This document shows positions 1 to 12,152 of a stretch of DNA of 64,000 nucleotides, one piece after another. This stretch comes from Pholiota molesta (Eukaryota; Basidiomycota; Agaricomycetes; Agaricales; Strophariaceae). The stretch is from the NCBI GenBank assembly GCA_014925825.1, contig JACGCK010000003.1, positions 806,001-870,000 of the forward strand. The letters are read 5' to 3'. Made by a program: the position numbers and the translations under genes. Position 1 is the stretch's first letter; each line of letters begins with the position of its first letter. Under the pieces are notes generated by a model. The model did no database searches, had not been told where the DNA came from, and was given only the letters and a program-made list of their open reading frames with translations.

Positions 1-805
1 ATTCAGACGATGCAGCTCATGCAACTTGAACTCGCAAGTCGGTTGACTGATTACAAAGGACGTGGACATGATGACGGAGTTTTCGGTGTTCCGTTACTGC
101 GGGTAGTAGTACAATGAACTCCTATTCCCGTCTATGAGTTATTTGAGGGAGAGTTCCATCTATAATATTCGAAACTGTAGATGTCTTATGCATATCCTAA
201 ACTTTATCAAATATAGTATATGCTCGAGTATGTGCACAAGGACGAAAAACCTCCATTCCCCAAGCACTCCTTCAGTGTTATAGTTTTTGAATATGACCCC
301 TTGGCAATACTCAGATAAGCCAAGGTATTCCAGCTGATGCGCTCCGGTAGAAATTCATATGGATGTGTACCCCTTTACTTTGATTTGTCTCCCAACGGTT
401 GCTTGATCAACAGGCTCTAGTTTATTCCTTTGCTCGATACGGATTTGCGTCGCTGAATTTTTGCTTGGTTCCATTGAGTTGGTCAATTTTCAGTAGAATG
501 CACTTCTGTTTCCGTGGAAACGAACCCGCACACACATATAAGCTAAGGAAATGGACTCGTCAAGTAAACCTCTCTTTCGTTCTCTTCCCTTCCTTTCAAT
601 CTCCCTCTCTTTTTCCCCCGCAGCGGTGCTGCTTGGGTTGCTCCGGTCCTCATTCGTGAGTAGCCCACTGGTCACACCATTGCATGATCTAGGATGCTGA
701 TTCTCCCAAGTTTTTCTCTTCTTCTAGTTTAGTTGTCTCTATTCGATCGGCAATCTCGTTCACCTTTTTTTTGACTTCAGCGAAGCCAATTTTAACTATC
801 TAAAT
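1..805 (+). promoter_or_regulatory. 5' flank and likely promoter of the secreted-protein gene
   Basis: No gene is supported in this stretch. A TATA-like CATATAAG lies at about 533-540, roughly 270 bases before the ATG at 806. A strongly pyrimidine-rich tract follows. The segment 564-623 starts with GTAAAC and ends with CCCGCAG, so it could be a 60-nt intron in the 5' untranslated leader. Both the TATA assignment and the leader intron are inferences from sequence signals only. Confidence 0.35.
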
Positions 806-2103
806 ATGAGGATTTCGACTGCTATTTCGGCTGGCATTGCTGCGCTTCCGGCGGTCACTGGAGTTTCTGCAAGCATTTCGCCTCGGAGTGTTTCGCCCCG
901 GCAGAACGATGACCCCCAGAAATCTCTGAGTGCGCACTTAATCAACTTGGCTTTACCGAAACTGCTAACAAATTTCCTCAGCTCTCGATCCAAGGGTTAT
1001 TGCATCTGGCTTCGCAAATAACGGACAGGACGTACCCACGGCAGGTATGTCTTCTGAAACATGAAGTCAGCGCAGATTTAAGATAATGTCTTAAATAACT
1101 AGGCCAGGTTCCTTCACTGACATCGACGAACAATTTTATCAACTTCTGCTTGACCGTCCCGAATTTGCCTATCACCAATGGAAAGCAAATTACAACTGGG
1201 TCGTGTAACCCTGCTCCTATTGGTGTCATTCCCTCAGCAGACCAGATGCCGTCTTCGAAGTTCACCAACCCTAAGAATGGTGATACTATTCCAGCAAATG
1301 CGGCGTTCACCATCAGCATGGCCATCAACAATCTTGAGACCGGGAACTTCGTGAACGCTGAGGAAAACTACTTCGCCGCCCCTCAGCAACTCAATGCACA
1401 AGGCACTATTATTGGCCATTCTCATGTTGTCGTGGAGTCATTGCAAAGCCTGGATCAGACCACTCCCACAAACCCAAAGCAGTTCGCATTTTTCAAGGTA
1501 TGCACGTCGCTTATTATCTTGTGATTAAACATTTGGCTTATAGAAGTTTGCTAGGGGTTGAATGCTGCCGCTCAGAATGGTGTTCTTACCGCGGATGTCA
1601 CTAATGGTGTGCCTGCAGGCGCTTACCGCCTGTGCTCGATCAACTCTTCCTCCAACCATCAGCCTGCAATCGTCCCTATAGCTCAGCATGGATCATTGGA
1701 TGACTGTGTATACGTGAGTTGAAATAAATGAATTGAATTTGTCAAGGTTCTAATCCCATTCAAGTTCACTGCTTCTGATAATGGCGCTGCTGCACCCCCT
1801 GCTGCCTCGTCTGCTGCTGCTGCCGCCACAGCCGCTGCTTCCTCTACGGATGCTGCAGCCACTGCCACCGCTTCCACTACAGACGCAGGCGCCTCTCAGA
1901 CCACGTCCAGCGCCGCAGTTACCACCAGTACCGCTAACACAGGAGGTAATAACAATAACCAAGGCAATGGCCGCGGGGTAAGCATATCAGAGTCAATCAG
2001 CCCCAAATTCCTTACTCATTGAACCTTTTCTTGCATTGTTTAGCGTGGCCGTGGTGGCCAGAACGGCGGTGGACAAAACGGCAATGGACAAAACGGAAAT
2101 TGA
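806..2103 (+). CDS. Secreted basidiomycete protein of unknown function
   Basis: Six exons (806-929, 982-1044, 1103-1497, 1555-1713, 1765-1977, 2044-2103) join in frame to about 337 residues. All introns are GT-AG. The first 20 or so residues form a signal peptide (MRISTAISAGIAALPAVTG), so the product should enter the secretory pathway. The middle carries a conserved segment with motifs such as FINFCLTVPNLPITNGKQ, GHSHVVVE and AYRLCSINSSSNHQ. I recognise it from a widespread family of basidiomycete secreted proteins that databases often mislabel as ribosomal protein S17. It is not a ribosomal protein. The C-terminus is low-complexity: Ala/Ser/Thr-rich, then Gly/Gln/Asn/Arg repeats, suggesting a flexible, possibly glycosylated tail. 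The biochemical role is unknown. Confidence 0.85.
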
Positions 2104-2588
2104 CAAAATGGCCCAATGGACGCGGGTTCTGAGTTATTTGCTGATCAATGAGCCAATCATGATGGAATTCATCTAGAAGTGCTGACGGAGTTCACCTCTT
2201 TGTTCGTTTGTATGTATTGTAGCCCTGTCTTGAGTTTGCTCAAGGATGCATTAATGCAACGTTAATGATTGAGATTGATTAATTGATTCTCAGTACTTAC
2301 TACTACTTTGAGCGCCTAATTCCTTCACAAGAGTCACTGAGTTTGCACTGAGTCGCCCTTAGACTCCGGTCCTCGGACCGCCGATAAAAACTAAAAGACG
2401 CAACCACGTGACCGTAATATTTTGATGAATTTCCATTGGCATACATAGCTTGGATTCAATAGACGAAACCTATTTTGTAACAATACTATTCACATCTACG
2501 CTCAGCCCGACGTAGCGCATAACTAGAGGTTCCAAGCCTTGCTGATCTGGATTTCTCCATTGTATTCTTGTTACTGCTTTTTGGCATT
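2104..2588. other. Intergenic region upstream of the ROK1 gene
   Basis: This 485-base gap holds the 3' flank of the secreted-protein gene and the promoter of the helicase gene. A CACGTGAC element (E-box core) is at 2405-2412, about 180 bases before the helicase ATG. No open frame here looks coding. Confidence 0.4.
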
Positions 2589-4677
2589 ATGTCCAACGAG
2601 GCTTTTCAATTACTCTCGCGCGGAGGTGCTGTATTCGACAAATCAAAACCAGAGGCTCTTCTATTCAACGTGAGTCTCTGAACCTATTCAATCTCAATTG
2701 ACTCACATCTACATAGAAACGCAAAGATACAAAGGATAAGAAACCCTCTGCTCCGAAAACTCAGACCAGCGATATACCTGTAGAACTCGATTTTTTCAAG
2801 TACGCCCAAAACAATCAAGCCAAGCGAAAGCATGGTGACTTGCAATCTGGTCGAAAGGCAAGAGGAGGAAAATGGATCAAGATGACGATAAAGAAGAGGA
2901 GCTAGAAGGGACAGTCCCTAAAGTCGAGCCAAAGAAACCCATTAACTCTCACAAGGTAGCGGCAAAGGGAACGAATATTCCACCCTTCATTGAATCCTTC
3001 GAAACCCTCAAAAACCATGAAGAATACGCGGTTCCCTCCCATATCTTTGCGAATTTGACATCTAGTGGCTATTTAGTACCTACTAGCATTCAGACAGCTG
3101 CTATACCCATCCTACTCAAAGTATGTCTTTTGAATCTCTGCAGAAAGATGTGTTCTGATCTCTTACAGGATCGTGACTTGGTGGCAATCTCACCGACAGG
3201 TACAGGAAAAACGCTAGCCTATCTGCTTCCACTCTTCGCAAAACTCAACGCCCCAACGGCGAGCTCCGATACGCATGGGGGAGTGAGAGCTCTCGTTGTC
3301 GTACCCACCCGCGAACTTGCGCATCAAATACACAACGAGTGCTTAAAACTTGCACAAGGACGCAAGTGGAAGATTGTTTTGTTCAGCAAAGCTTCAGCGA
3401 ATGCTTTATCACAAAAAGCGGCGCGGGATAAGGTTGGTATGTGACTTTCCAAAGTATTCTGCTGGCCCTCTGTAAAACTCACTCGCCTGTTAGACATAAT
3501 CATCAGCACACCACTTCGTCTGGTCTCTGCTCTACAGGAAGGAAATTTAGAACTTTCCAAGTACGTCAAGAAATAGCCAATTATCCTTTATCTGAGCTAC
3601 CAGCTCATCATTTTTCAGTGTTCAGCATCTAGTACTCGATGAAGCAGATCGCATGTTGGATGTGGAATTTATGGACCAAATTCAAGAAATTGTGGGCGCA
3701 TGTACACGTTCTCATGTACAAAAGGCGTTTTTCAGCGCCACATTACCTGCAGGCGCGGAGAAAATTGCGATGGACATGGTGGAGGATCCGGTTCGCATCG
3801 TTGTTGGATTGAAGTGCGCATTTCAGCCTCTTTTATGCGCATTACATTAACGCTTAACTTTGTTCAGAGATACTCCTCTTCCACTAATAGCACAATCGCT
3901 AACTTATGTGGCCGATGACCCCTCCAAACTCCCAAGTCTTCTGACGTATCTCGCCCAACCCTATAATCCACCATTGCTCATATTCACGTCCACGCAAACT
4001 CGAGCTACATCTTTGGCCGAAGAACTTGTCCTCAACAGCATTCCAAATGTCGATTGCCTCCATGCAGGGCTGTCTTCCAAGGAACGTGAGGACGCCGTGA
4101 GCCGAATGAGGAGAGGCGAAAGTTGGGTCATGATCACGACGGAAGTCATGGCCCGAGGTATGGATTTCAAGGGCGTGCGAGAAGTCATCAACTACGATTT
4201 TCCGACGACTGTGCAGAGCTATGTCCATCGTATTGGTCGTACAGGTCGTGCAGGAAGAGAAGGCAAGGCAGTAACATTTTTTACTGATGAGGACGCACCA
4301 TACTTGAAGATGTAAGGAGAGTTTCCTTCTATATATTCCCTATTGATAACCTCACTGCTTTTTCAGGATCGCGAATGTCATTCTGCAATCTGGGTTCACT
4401 GTACCGGAATGGATCACAAAGTTGCCTAAGCCTTCAAAAATGAAGAGGAGACAAATGGGCAAAATCAAACGCCCAGATACCGTTAACCCTGCGCGCAGTA
4501 TTGGAAGACGCGATGCAATCAAGCAACGGTACATTTCCAATCTCGCTTCTTCTTTTGTTTTTGTTTTTGCAGTTACTCATCAGCGTCAATGCTAGGGATA
4601 TGGTTCTTGGTTCCAAGCGACGCAAACTCAAGGACAGCAAAATAGAGGCTCCAACGGTCAATAATCATGACAATTAG
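2589..4677 (+). CDS. ROK1: DEAD-box ATP-dependent RNA helicase, Rok1/DDX52 type
   Basis: Nucleolar RNA helicase of the Rok1/DDX52 group, which acts in 18S rRNA processing and small-subunit assembly. Nine exons (2589-2669, 2717-2834, 2882-3120, 3169-3436, 3494-3560, 3619-3813, 3868-4311, 4367-4528, 4596-4677) give 551 residues in one frame. The helicase motifs appear in order: Q-motif PTSIQ, Walker A SPTGTGKT, PTREL, DEAD (exon 6), SAT, ARGMDF and HRIGRTGRAG. The N-terminal VELDFFKYA stretch and the Lys/Arg-rich C-terminus fit Rok1. The frame before 2834 and after 2882 joins only if a 47-nt intron 2835-2881 is assumed, or if one A is missing from the run near 2869-2872. The intron gives canonical GT-AG ends and is used here. 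The gene converges on the CCA-adding enzyme gene, 123 bases away. Confidence 0.93.
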
Positions 4678-4800
4678 TACTGATGTGGTTCCGATCCTCC
4701 TGATTACGACTATAATGTTTCGGTATCATAGATTCCCATGTATATACTATCCTATTAGGAAAAACTCCAATTCATTTTGTCCGGGGGCGCTTGGAAGGTT

Positions 4801-6908
4801 TTAATTTTGACCATCTTCAGACATATATCGAGCAGCACCTCGCGCTTTGAGCCATTCTATGCACTCGGCCTTCGAGCCCGATGGATGACCCAGTTGCCAT
4901 TCCACGACATCTTCTAGTGCTTTGCCAACCCACGGTCCACTTTTCGTTTCAAAGATTTCACTCACTTCGCGGCCCTTTTTTCTCGATCTATAAGCAAGAT
5001 CATATGATGGTTCAGTCAAGAGAACGCACATTCAGCAACGGTTTGGAGTCCACATCATTTTGGAGGCCAAAATCTGTAATAGTATTGATGAATGAGGTAT
5101 ATGAAGCAATAATGTGGCAGCGGCATCAACTGTACGGCTATTAGACAAACTCAGTTATTGAGATTCGGAAATGAAAACGCACCGTTAAATCGATCGGTTG
5201 GAACATCGTAGTATGGCACGAGCTCGGTTAGCATCGAGAACAAGAGTGAGGTCGTCCAGTGGCTGCCAGTAAGTGCATTATGGACAAGCTTATCACGAAG
5301 GAGAAGACCCAGTTTCACTCGGTCCAGAGGGGTAGAAGAATGCTCATGCATAGATGCTTTGATCAGATGTACAGCCGAGAATAAGGTCGGAATTCCGTTT
5401 AGATAATGGTTCTGGACTCCCAGTTTTAGGGAATCACGGATGACGGTAGTGACTAAAGGATGTGTCTTTTTCTTCGCATCTTGATAGGTCATCCCTAAGT
5501 AAGGAAGCAGCAACGAAGCCAGATATATCCGCGCTCTTGTAGCAGAATCCTCGCGAAATACCGACAAGAGATAAGGATGGGGTGCTAGAGGATGTGGGGC
5601 ATCGGAAGACGCTAAGGCGTTGATGATAGATGGAGCAGCGAGGGCAATGTCATAGTTTTGACTGGAAAACGTGCTTTCTATGGGAAATTTTGCCTCGGGT
5701 GGAATTACAGAGAATATCGAGTGGTATAGTGAGAGGTCATAAATCAATTGGGCGGCATGGAGAGGGTCTCGGCCTAAGAGAGGCAGTGGGCGAGTAAGTG
5801 TTACATTGTACCGTGCTAAGGACAATGATATTTACCCTTGATCATCTTCACAACTTCATCTCCAACTCTTTCACGAGCAACCTTCAAAACCAGGGCTTCC
5901 TATGCCATAAGATTCCCTGTCAAAAAAGAGAAAAGGTGAAGACTAGTGAAAGAGCATGCACCTGTATCACGGGGTCCTTGACTGCATCCTTTGCCTCTTG
6001 TGCAATCTCAAACCCAAACCGACTAGCAAATCGGACACACCGCAAAATCCGAAGGGGATCGTCTTGGAAGGTCGCTCTCGGAGGCATTGGGGTTCGAATT
6101 AAGCCATTTCGAATATCATCCAAACCCTGTTCAATGGATCAATAAGGTGAAGGTTTGGTTGCGGCATTCGATCTTTTCACCTTTTCAGTGAAGTCTTCTA
6201 CTTCGCGAGTGTGTACATTGTAGAATAACGCGTTTATGGTGATATCGCGTCTTAGAGCATCTTCTAACGGCGTGCCGAACGCCTAAAATCGTATTTAAAA
6301 CATAGATTCATGTGGTAGAGTGAATAAGGGAGATGCTCACCACACCAGTAGGAATACGGCTGCCTTCAGCATATTCTTCGCTGCGGAGGTTAACGAGATC
6401 AAGATCTAGACCAAGGATCTTGAACGTAGCAGTCTCGAGATGTTTTGATTGGTCGGGATTCTGTTCGATTTTAGTTATTGTACCAGTTGTGATGCCCTTT
6501 GAGTGAGCAAAATCGGCTAAGTGCTCAGCAAAGGCCAATCCCATGATATCACTGAGAGCAACATCAATATCGTTACTTTGGGAGCCTAGTAACTGTCCAG
6601 GACAAGATAGTTATATTGCTGGACTCCACGAGATTGTTGGATAACTGCCGATTGACCTTGTCGCGAACCCAGCCTCCAGCGATCCTGCAAGTAACCGAAA
6701 TTCCCTTTTCTTTCTGCAAAAACTGGCTGCAATCGTTCAAGAGTTCGCAAATCGCGTTTTCAGCTTCGGTGAGGTGGATTTCCAGCTTGGGCGGAGCTAG
6801 TACCGGCGGCAATGCACGCCTGAGATACATTGTTGAATACGCGTTCCTTGTGTTGAATCTGAGTGAAGAGGTTCTGAGTGGACGAGCAAGAATTCGAAAG
6901 TGGTTCAT
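4801..6908 (-). CDS. CCA1: CCA-adding enzyme (tRNA nucleotidyltransferase)
   Basis: Adds the CCA end to tRNAs. Class II signatures are visible: RIAGGWVRDK and DIDV (metal-binding Asp pair) near the start, RRDITINALFYN, and DDPLRILRCVRFASRFGF. The C-terminal body ends with KALEDVVEWQLGHPSG. The first ATG (6906-6908) gives a basic, Arg/Ser-rich leader of 26 residues before a second in-frame Met (MYLRR). That fits a mitochondrial presequence with a shorter cytosolic/nuclear form from the second start, as known for yeast Cca1. The frame breaks once, near 5069-5072, where one more A in the plus-strand AAAA run restores the reading GLQNDVDSKPLLN. Introns are otherwise canonical. The gene is divergent from the MFS transporter (130 bases between start codons). 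Confidence 0.92.
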
Positions 6909-7038
6909 TAAAGACTCACTGAGTGCCCGCGATCACTCAAAGCCCATGGCTTACGTAACACGATCCCGGCTATGTGATCCCGGCAAGTAAGTAGAAGTTG
7001 TCTCATTCCTCTGCCACTCGCACAATCCTTTCTTCGCT

Positions 7039-9205
7039 ATGAAATCAAGACCTCTCTGCCTGAAATGGCGAAGCTCTGCTTGGACCGTTACCTTTATCAT
7101 AGGGCTCGGTAGGTCATTTCCCCACAAGTTGCGCAAGTCCTCTATCTAATCTTTTCTATTGTCACAGGTATTGCAGTAGACCTTCTTGTGTACTCAATCA
7201 TTATTCCGGTAATGCCCTTCCACCTTGAACGTCTTGGTTATTCCAACGTTTCGTCCCTGTCTGGTTGGTTGCTTTTCGCATACGCGAGTCGTTCGTTTTC
7301 TGCTCTGAGAAAAATGTTCAAATATTTCTTCCTGAAATATAGTCTGCCGGCCTAGTGATATGTAGGTTTCCGGTCACCCCACTTTTGTCCGATATTTACT
7401 TGTTTTCCCAAGCGACTATTCCTATTGCTATGCTTTCTGAGCGATATAACGCACGAAAATGGCCCTTGATATTCGGTCTTCTGGTCCTTACAGGTTCTCA
7501 AATATTGTTGATGGAAGCCCCAAACTATCCTGTCATGTGTGTTGCCCGTATAATCCAAGGCTTTGGCTCTTCGATGGTCTGGGTAGTTGGCTTAGCTCTC
7601 TTGTGCGTATAGTCTTTCTCTTACGAGAAATATGTTTGATATGCCAGGATAGATGTGACAGTGCGCCTCCGTCCACTGTTGGGTGTAATTATCTCTTCTT
7701 TATTTTATTACTCATGTGGTACTCTAACTTCACCTCAAATATGCAGTACAATTAGGCGTTGCTATGATTGGTTTGTCTGTGGGGTAGGTCAATAATTTGA
7801 TTCACAGCATCTTGTACTCAACAGAACCGCAGGCTAGTAATAGGACCTGCTGTAGGGGGAGCTCTTTACACTCACTTTGGATACAGAGGCCCATTTATAT
7901 TTGGCATTGCTGCCACGTTCATTGACCTCTTGGGAAGGTTGATCATCATAGAACGCAAGGAGGCCCTTTTCTGGGGTGTAGATCCGGCGGCTTTGAACTC
8001 GCAAATAAATGCCAATGATGTACCTCCGAACTCTCAAGAGGAATCTATGCTCCACTCAGAACACGGGGAACTGAAAGTCGTAGGAGAAGTCATCAAGACT
8101 TCAGATTCTAGGGATAATGTTGGTCCTGCCCAAAGAGTTCTACCTGAATCTGGCCCTTCCCATTCAGGATCCTCTGAAATGTGGATCCCACCAAAAAATA
8201 CTATATCCCTTCTGACTGTCATCGCTACGCTGGGGAAGTCTTCGAGAACTTTAGTGGCATGTTTTCTTCTCTTTGTCTATGGGTATCTATTATTCATTCG
8301 CTTCCTTCGATGAGGATCTTGCTCAACTGTACCCTACAGGTTGGTCTATAGCAGTCAGGAACCTTCGATTCCTGTGCACCTGCAGCGTGTCTGGGGACTC
8401 AATTCAGCGGCTGTCGGCATTGTTTTCATCGCTGCGGTTGTGCCCACTTTGTTTTGTACGTGTCAGATGGTCTCGATACAGACAGTAATAGACAGTATAT
8501 CTAACAAAAATATTGCCTTTAGCTTCACCACTATCAGGATTCTTGGCCGATAAATACGGCGCAGAATGGGTGACCGTTTTTGCCTTGTTATTTGCCATTC
8601 CATGGTGGGTCATCCTCATCATCGAATGGCACCTAGCATTGTTCATATCCACCTTCGCCTTGGAAGGTTCGTGACACAAAATTGTAGCTACTGAATATGC
8701 TCTCATATCTACGTAGCTTTCTTCACCTCTGGGGTAATGTCTCCTTTGACCGCTGAATTAGCGGATGTTTCTAGAACAATGGAAGGTGTAGGCTGTAAGA
8801 GCGTCAATATATCTCTTACTGCCCCAGAGCTGATCGCCGAGCATGTCCAGATGGCCATGTTTACGGTGCTTTAAACCTCGTCTTTGGAATTGGTTCAGCT
8901 CGTTTGTACCGTTCTATTTTTGAGGAAGAGATTACTGAATTAACCATTTGCTCCGTCACAGTTGGTCCTGTTGTAGGGGGACAGGTAGGGCAAAGAACTT
9001 CTCATAGCTCGTAGTGTTCGCTAATATTTTACGTTCTAAGATATTTGACCACCTCCACCGGGGATGGATGGTGCTATGCCTCGTGTCTACGGGGCTGCTT
9101 GCGCTGTCTCTTGTCTTAGCCATTTGCTATATTGGAAGTGACCCATTGCTGCGGCGGTTTTTGCGGCGATGTAGGGCCTCTTCGACTGTGGGATCTTCAT
9201 CATAA
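7039..9205 (+). CDS. MFS transporter, DHA1/vesicular-amine-like
   Basis: Integral membrane transporter of the major facilitator superfamily. The exons read through as about a dozen hydrophobic segments. The loop after the second segment carries PIAMLSERYNARKWPL, close to the family's loop signature. Later motifs are ARIIQGFGSSMVWVVG, GLSVGLVIGPAVGGALYTHFGYRGP, and near the end YGHVYGALNLVFGIGSALGPVVGGQ. These resemble fungal members annotated as TetA/vesicular amine transporters. The substrate cannot be told from sequence. A central hydrophilic loop (about 7990-8190) is probably cytosolic. The intron at 7284-7342 seems to start with GC rather than GT: only that junction gives FAYSAGLVI in frame. 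No frameshifts were needed. Confidence 0.88.
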
Positions 9206-9812
9206 AACGCCCATCTATATAGAGTTGCATAAAATGATAACTAAATAAAGTTTCCATGGCTTTTACCCTGGCTTGACCCTTACAAGCAGTCTCTCTACCA
9301 GACACTTTTGTGTCAAGGGTCTTCAGCGTGGCATTAAACTGATCAGTTACGAATATTTAATTAACACTCTAATCTAGCGGGTTGCTAGCGGGCTTCGGGA
9401 GTTTAACTGCTTATTACTCACTATTTAACTTACTAGGTAAATTTCAATTGTTACAAACAAAGTTTTGCTAGCAGCGTTAGGTAGATGCTCGATGGCTGGA
9501 CAATCTGCAATTTTCGGTATTGTATGCAGGGAAATGCTTCATTCACTGTCGTTTCGCCCGGAAATTATAGCGATGGGCGGCACGGTGATCACGATTTTCT
9601 ATTTCTGGCGCACGCGTTGGGCAAGCGTTGGCACTCCTCTTTCATCATATGTACTAGAAATCAGAACTGTCAGCGCCGCGCTCAACTTCGCCTCGCAACA
9701 AACTTCCACTAAACTTCCACCATCGACCTAGGCCTCCTAGCAGGGATTCCTGTCACCAGTTAAATCTCTGAAAGACTTCCTTCTTTCCCAGAGTCTAGTC
9801 ACTTTGCCTAAT
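9206..9812. other. Intergenic region with short direct repeats
   Basis: About 600 bases between two plus-strand genes. CTAGCGGG occurs twice (9374-9381 and 9385-9392), and AAACTTCCAC is repeated around 9699-9720. An 88-codon open frame at 9465-9731 has no recognisable feature and is not called. The last part is presumably the promoter and leader of the next gene. Confidence 0.4.
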
Positions 9813-11638
9813 ATGAGTGAAAGCTCTGAACAACCTCAGGAAGCCCCGGCAAGTTCATCGAACCAAAATGCCTTGCTAGCAGCTGGCCCTATAGGCATTG
9901 ATAACCAAGTACATGCGGATACACAACGCAGCTTGCAGCAGGCGTCTTTGGCATTAGAAGTAACCTTGACCCGTATCGTCGAAGTACGACGCAGCCTGCT
10001 TCGCCTTTCAGAGTCGTTGCCAAATCCGGGTTCATTGCCCCGCTTTAATCAACACTACAATGACATTAGGCCAGGACACGATGCTCTCTTACTAGCGGGT
10101 GATGGGCGCAATTTGGAGACTAGAGGGGATGCTTCAAGTTGGAACTTTGAAGTGGACAGTGCAGGATCTAGAGTGGGACCACGTCGGGACGCGACTTCGA
10201 TAACGGAAATCCCGCCTACCGTCAACGACTCTCAAATTGTGAATGAAAGCACGTCAAATCCATCTCGTCCCTTGGAACCATCGTCTTTATTCACACCTCT
10301 TTCCTTCCCAGAAATTGAATCTTCTGGCCGGCCCTTTGCTCGAAACACGATGAACGTCGATTCTGGTCAGTCAGACAGTGCTGCTACAACTCGTGGTTTG
10401 CGAGTGGCTGCGAGAGAAGCAGGGGCTCGGCCTCGTAACGAATTGACGACATGGGCAGAAGAATATGAAAATTTATTGGATTCCCTGACTTTCCCTCCAC
10501 TGCCGTCAATTCCCACTTTCCCTAGGTCTGAACGCATTCACCAACAGCGCGATACTCAAAGTTCATTTGGGCCCAGATATAGAGATGCGCAAGCCACGGA
10601 CCGTGACCAGAGACGACCTTTATCATCTCAGAATGCTATGCCCCCATTGGCGTCCTGGCGAGCCCCAGATCCGCGTAGGTGGAGGCTGCGCCAGAATGCG
10701 CTGGTGTCAAGTTCAGCACCGAGTGCAGAGTTCCCGAGACCTAGCACAGTTACAGCGACGGCAGGTCAATTTAGAGAGCCCCGCCCACCTGCCATGTCGC
10801 GTTTTGGCGCTCGCAATCCCGCCACGACTTCCCTCACTTCACCCGAAAGCGCGGCACTGCCAATGCGAATGGATGACTTGATGTATCACTATCGACAGAT
10901 GCAAGAGGATTTCCGCACGGATAACATGGGAAGCAACATAAACATCGACTGGTCTGACGAGGACTTTATTACATGGCTATTTCCTGCCCAGAGGGAGCGA
11001 TCTGTGCCTTCTACAGATTCTCAAGGTGGTATCCAAAGAGCGCCTGAATATCGGCAAAGGATCGATGCAATTAGACAAGATATGGATGCATTAAGGCAAA
11101 ATATTGACAGGATACGAACTTCAACACTGGGCGACACTCAAACCACTGCTCCGGAAAGATCGGCAGTGCGCAGGCGTGGATGGGGTAGGTTACCTATTTT
11201 TTATCGTCTCTATGACTATATCTCACTCGTTCTTTCCACACAGCACGTTTAGACGCAGACGGAGATGAAATTTCGCCTGGTGAAGAAGAGGAACTGGAGC
11301 GCTCACGTACCGAGTATCGACTCCGAGCTCTACAGCATGCCAGACACATGGCAACCCCATCCACCCACCGCGAACTTTCTCTAGGTAGCTCTTACGACGA
11401 ACGCACCGGCCAACGAGTTTCTTATGGAAGCGTGCTGGATTCGACCCTCGTCGTGCAGGACAATCAGAATTACGACCGTCCACGTTCCGGAAATGTATCT
11501 CCGATCCATAGCACATCGCTATATGTTGACCCATTGCCTATGCCTCTTGCCTCGATGGTGGCCGAAAATCAAAAGCAAGCATCGGATGTTCCTGCCGATA
11601 TCATTGTTCCCAGGAATGCGTGCTTGGCTGGGAGGTAA
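9813..11638 (+). CDS. Hypothetical disordered protein with a short C-terminal coiled coil
   Basis: Two exons (9813-11184, 11244-11638) give about 588 residues from the first ATG (MSESSEQPQEAP). No known domain is recognisable. The N-terminal three quarters is rich in Ser, Pro, Arg and Gln and looks disordered, apart from a short helix-prone stretch near residues 45-75 (SLQQASLALEVTLTRIVEVR). Near the end of exon 1 a heptad-like segment, RIDAIRQDMDALRQNIDRIR, should form a coiled coil, followed by an acidic patch (DADGDEISPGEEEELE). There is no signal peptide and no membrane segment. The long uninterrupted frame with a clean splice makes it a real gene. Function unknown. Confidence 0.75.
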
Positions 11639-12152
11639 ATTTTCATATCTTCTCTTTATTGGTTAAATTATCACGCTCTTTCAAATGGACGACTGGATTA
11701 AAGTAATAATTTTGGAGCTATGGTTTAACAACTTGCGTAGACTACAGCGCCTTGGTTGGATGCTACAGATATCACACAAAAACTCTATTGACACGAATTC
11801 TGAAGTGGTGAGGAGGTGGATATATTACGTGTTCGAATGATTTCGAATAATGTTGTATTCCTCCAAAAAATGATGATAGTACATTTCTGTTCCATACACA
11901 TAATCCTATGTCCCTAAAGTACTGGTACAGATCTACATATACGGAAAAGACGACCATATAAATAATATAATCTACGTTCTCTGCCCTGGTACATAGATGC
12001 ATAATCAACCCATCCATGTAGGGGTCCAAATCCATGTGATGCATATGAATCCAATGCCATAGTCAAGAGAAGTAGGTATATTGCCCTTAAAAAGACTTTA
12101 AGGAATGGTCACAATTACTGCACATGTATATCTACAGTACATGCACGCACGA
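11639..12152. other. Convergent intergenic region
   Basis: About 510 bases between two converging genes. AT-rich, presumably holding both 3' untranslated regions. I see no gene, repeat or RNA here. Confidence 0.4.

Noticed and set aside
806..2103. Ribosomal protein S17 label
   Set aside because: The protein has a signal peptide and no resemblance to the S17 fold; the label is a known database misnomer for this family.
9465..9731. Small open frame as a gene
   Set aside because: No recognisable domain, no splice context, and competing frames of similar length overlap it.
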